Assembly: GCA_029287105.1 (NCBI GenBank)
Contig: JARFRT010000593.1
Location: forward strand, 1-7,246
Source of the DNA: Akkermansiaceae bacterium
Lineage (GTDB): Bacteria; Verrucomicrobiota; Verrucomicrobiia; Verrucomicrobiales; Akkermansiaceae
Length of the DNA: 7,246 nucleotides
Direction of reading: 5' to 3'
The position numbers and the translations under genes were made by a program. Shown piece by piece: positions 6,477-7,246 of the stretch. The notes beneath the pieces were generated by a model. That model saw nothing but the letters and a program-made list of their open reading frames with translations. It was not told the DNA's origin and made no database searches. Positions within the stretch are counted from its first letter, which is position 1. Every line of letters starts with the position of its first letter.

Positions 6477-6550
6477 GTGGACAAGAGTGTCCACACTCCC
6501 TATCCCCTCCGCTTCGCGGAGCCTAGGGAGGAGGGACACTCCTGTCCCTC
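6477..6550. repeat. BIME-like palindrome cluster: two inverted hairpins around a central palindrome
   Basis: The left hairpin is GTGGACA (6477-6483), loop AGAG, TGTCCAC (6488-6494). The right hairpin is GAGGGACA (6531-6538), loop CTCC, TGTCCCTC (6543-6550). Read on the minus strand, the right hairpin contains GGACAGGAGTGTCC, against GGACAAGAGTGTCC on the plus strand of the left one: the same unit in opposite orientation with one change. Between them CTCCCTA (6496-6502) pairs with TAGGGAG (6524-6530), enclosing CTCCGC/GCGGAG (6507-6512 and 6516-6521) with loop TTC. This is the architecture of REP/BIME elements, which often sit between genes of one transcript and can stabilise the upstream mRNA. 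No T-run follows, so it is not a standard terminator. No associated transposase is visible. Confidence 0.7.
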
Positions 6551-6586
6551 GGCAACCCAAGTCCACATCCCAAGTCTTCCTTCCTG

Positions 6587-6620
6587 ACCGCCGTAGCCTT
6601 CAGCGGAGGAGGTTCGCGGT
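6587..6620. repeat. Second intergenic inverted repeat
   Basis: ACCGC (6587-6591) pairs with GCGGT (6616-6620). An alternative inner pairing is CCGC (6588-6591) with GCGG (6603-6606). GGAGGAGG at 6605-6612 resembles a ribosome binding site but has no start codon at suitable distance. It may be a further part of the composite repeat region at 6477-6550. Confidence 0.35.
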
Positions 6621-6644
6621 TAAAAATGAATCAGCAACCCAAGC

Positions 6645-6679
6645 CATTTTCCACTCTCAACTTTCCATTTTCAACTTTC
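6645..6679 (+). repeat. Pyrimidine-rich heptamer tandem tract before the dehydrogenase gene
   Basis: Five 7-base units (CATTTTC, CACTCTC, AACTTTC, CATTTTC, AACTTTC) end 13 bases before the ATG at 6693. The first unit is identical to the first unit at 1281-1287, and both tracts sit at the same kind of place, just ahead of a gene lacking a Shine-Dalgarno sequence. Confidence 0.65.
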
Positions 6680-6692
6680 CCCTGTTCATCTC

Positions 6693-7246
6693 ATGCAAAA
6701 ATTCACCATCATCCTCGCTGCCACCATCCTCGGCACCCCACTCATCGCTGCTAAAAAAACCCAGTCAGGTCGCACCAAGGTTAACACGCCCGAGGAACAA
6801 CTCGCCGGGTTCACCGTCGACGATGGATTCATCATCGAGCTCGTTGCCAGTGAAAAGGATGGCGTGGTCAACCCGATCGACCTGACCTTCGACGACGCCG
6901 GCCGGCTCTGGACCCAGACTGCCCGCATGTATCCGCTCGACCCCGTCAAGGACATCAAGTGGAACGTGTTGCTCCGCCTGATGGATAACCCGGACGAACA
7001 GGATAAAAACCCCGAGTTTAAACGCATTAAAGATCTCTATCAGGGGAAAACCAAGGGAACCGATGACATCCTCATCCTCTCGAACTTAGGAAAGAACCAA
7101 CCCGTCCAAGTCACAAAATTCGCCACCGGTTTGGCCCTCCCCCAATCCATCCTACCCTACAAGAATGGCACCTATGTCGCCCAGGGTTCCGAGCTCTTTT
7201 TTCTCAACGATACCAACAACGACGGCAAAGCCGATCACCGCACGCC
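6693..7246 (+). CDS. PVC-type membrane-bound dehydrogenase / heme-binding protein, N-terminal part
   Basis: The frame from the ATG at 6693 is open for 184 codons to the right edge, so the gene is cut. A signal peptide is visible (QK, hydrophobic 4-19, cleavage near LIAA at 17-20). The mature start has the family pattern: TPEEQLAGFTVDDGFIIELV (32-51), then NPIDLTFDDAGRLWTQTARM (60-79), and a first propeller strand set ending in QGSELFFLNDTNNDGKAD (164-181) with a calcium-type DTNNDGKAD loop. Full members, common in Planctomycetes and Verrucomicrobia, continue as a glucose/sorbosone-dehydrogenase-like propeller, often with HEAT repeats and a C-terminal CxxCH cytochrome domain. These later parts are not visible, so heme binding is inferred. 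A role in periplasmic sugar oxidation is plausible. It is separated from the DUF1080 gene by the repeat-filled gap, so it may have its own promoter, though none is clear. Confidence 0.85.
   Translation, partial: MQKFTIILAATILGTPLIAAKKTQSGRTKVNTPEEQLAGFTVDDGFIIELVASEKDGVVNPIDLTFDDAGRLWTQTARMYPLDPVKDIKWNVLLRLMDNPDEQDKNPEFKRIKDLYQGKTKGTDDILILSNLGKNQPVQVTKFATGLALPQSILPYKNGTYVAQGSELFFLNDTNNDGKADHRT

Noticed and set aside
6477..6550. Palindrome cluster as a rho-independent terminator
   Set aside because: The stems are strong but no T-run follows on either strand, and the repeated inverted unit fits a dispersed repeat better.
6487..6885. 132-codon plus-strand frame across the repeat-filled gap
   Set aside because: It runs through the palindromes and heptamer tract, overlaps the dehydrogenase start in another frame, and encodes a Ser/Pro-rich low-complexity peptide.

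Overview
The window looks like chromosomal DNA from a member of the PVC superphylum, most likely a Verrucomicrobiota polysaccharide degrader. This rests on gene content: a secreted sulfatase, a DUF1080 (3-keto-disaccharide hydrolase family) protein, an FG-GAP/VCBS beta-propeller protein, a Dabb protein and the N-terminus of a PVC-type membrane-bound dehydrogenase. It is also supported by the lack of Shine-Dalgarno sequences at nearly every start. No sequence search could be run, so the taxonomic call is inference.

Layout. At the left edge (1-107, minus strand) is the 5' end of a Phd/YefM-type antitoxin gene, with a candidate promoter and palindromic operator just upstream. Everything else reads rightward. 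A PEP-hydrolase-family TIM-barrel protein (385-1254) is followed by a Tm-1-like/UPF0261 protein (1318-2535). A secreted seven-bladed-type FG-GAP propeller (2546-3787) comes next, then a secreted sulfatase (3790-5382), a Dabb protein (5473-5772) and a secreted DUF1080 protein (5785-6417). A repeat-filled 275-base gap (6418-6692) leads into a dehydrogenase gene cut by the right edge (6693-7246). Gaps between consecutive genes are 63, 10, 2, 90, 12 and 275 bases, so 385-6417 is plausibly one operon.

How the genes may work together. The first two genes are the two halves of the tomato Tm-1 protein architecture, carried separately and in swapped order; their reaction is not established. The exported proteins fit removal of sulfate from a polysaccharide or glycoside (sulfatase) and oxidation followed by cleavage of 3-keto sugars (dehydrogenase plus DUF1080). 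The propeller could bind substrate or surface. The link between the Tm-1/PEP-hydrolase pair and this chemistry is inference.

Non-coding structure is the least expected part. Three tracts with a 7-base period sit at gene ends or just before starts (1281-1308, 6416-6443, 6645-6679). A BIME-like cluster at 6477-6550 has two inverted copies of one hairpin around a larger palindrome. The 90-base leader before the Dabb gene has direct and inverted repeats. The sulfatase gene is visibly more AT-rich than its neighbours, suggesting a separate origin. I saw no tRNA, rRNA, CRISPR array or insertion sequence.
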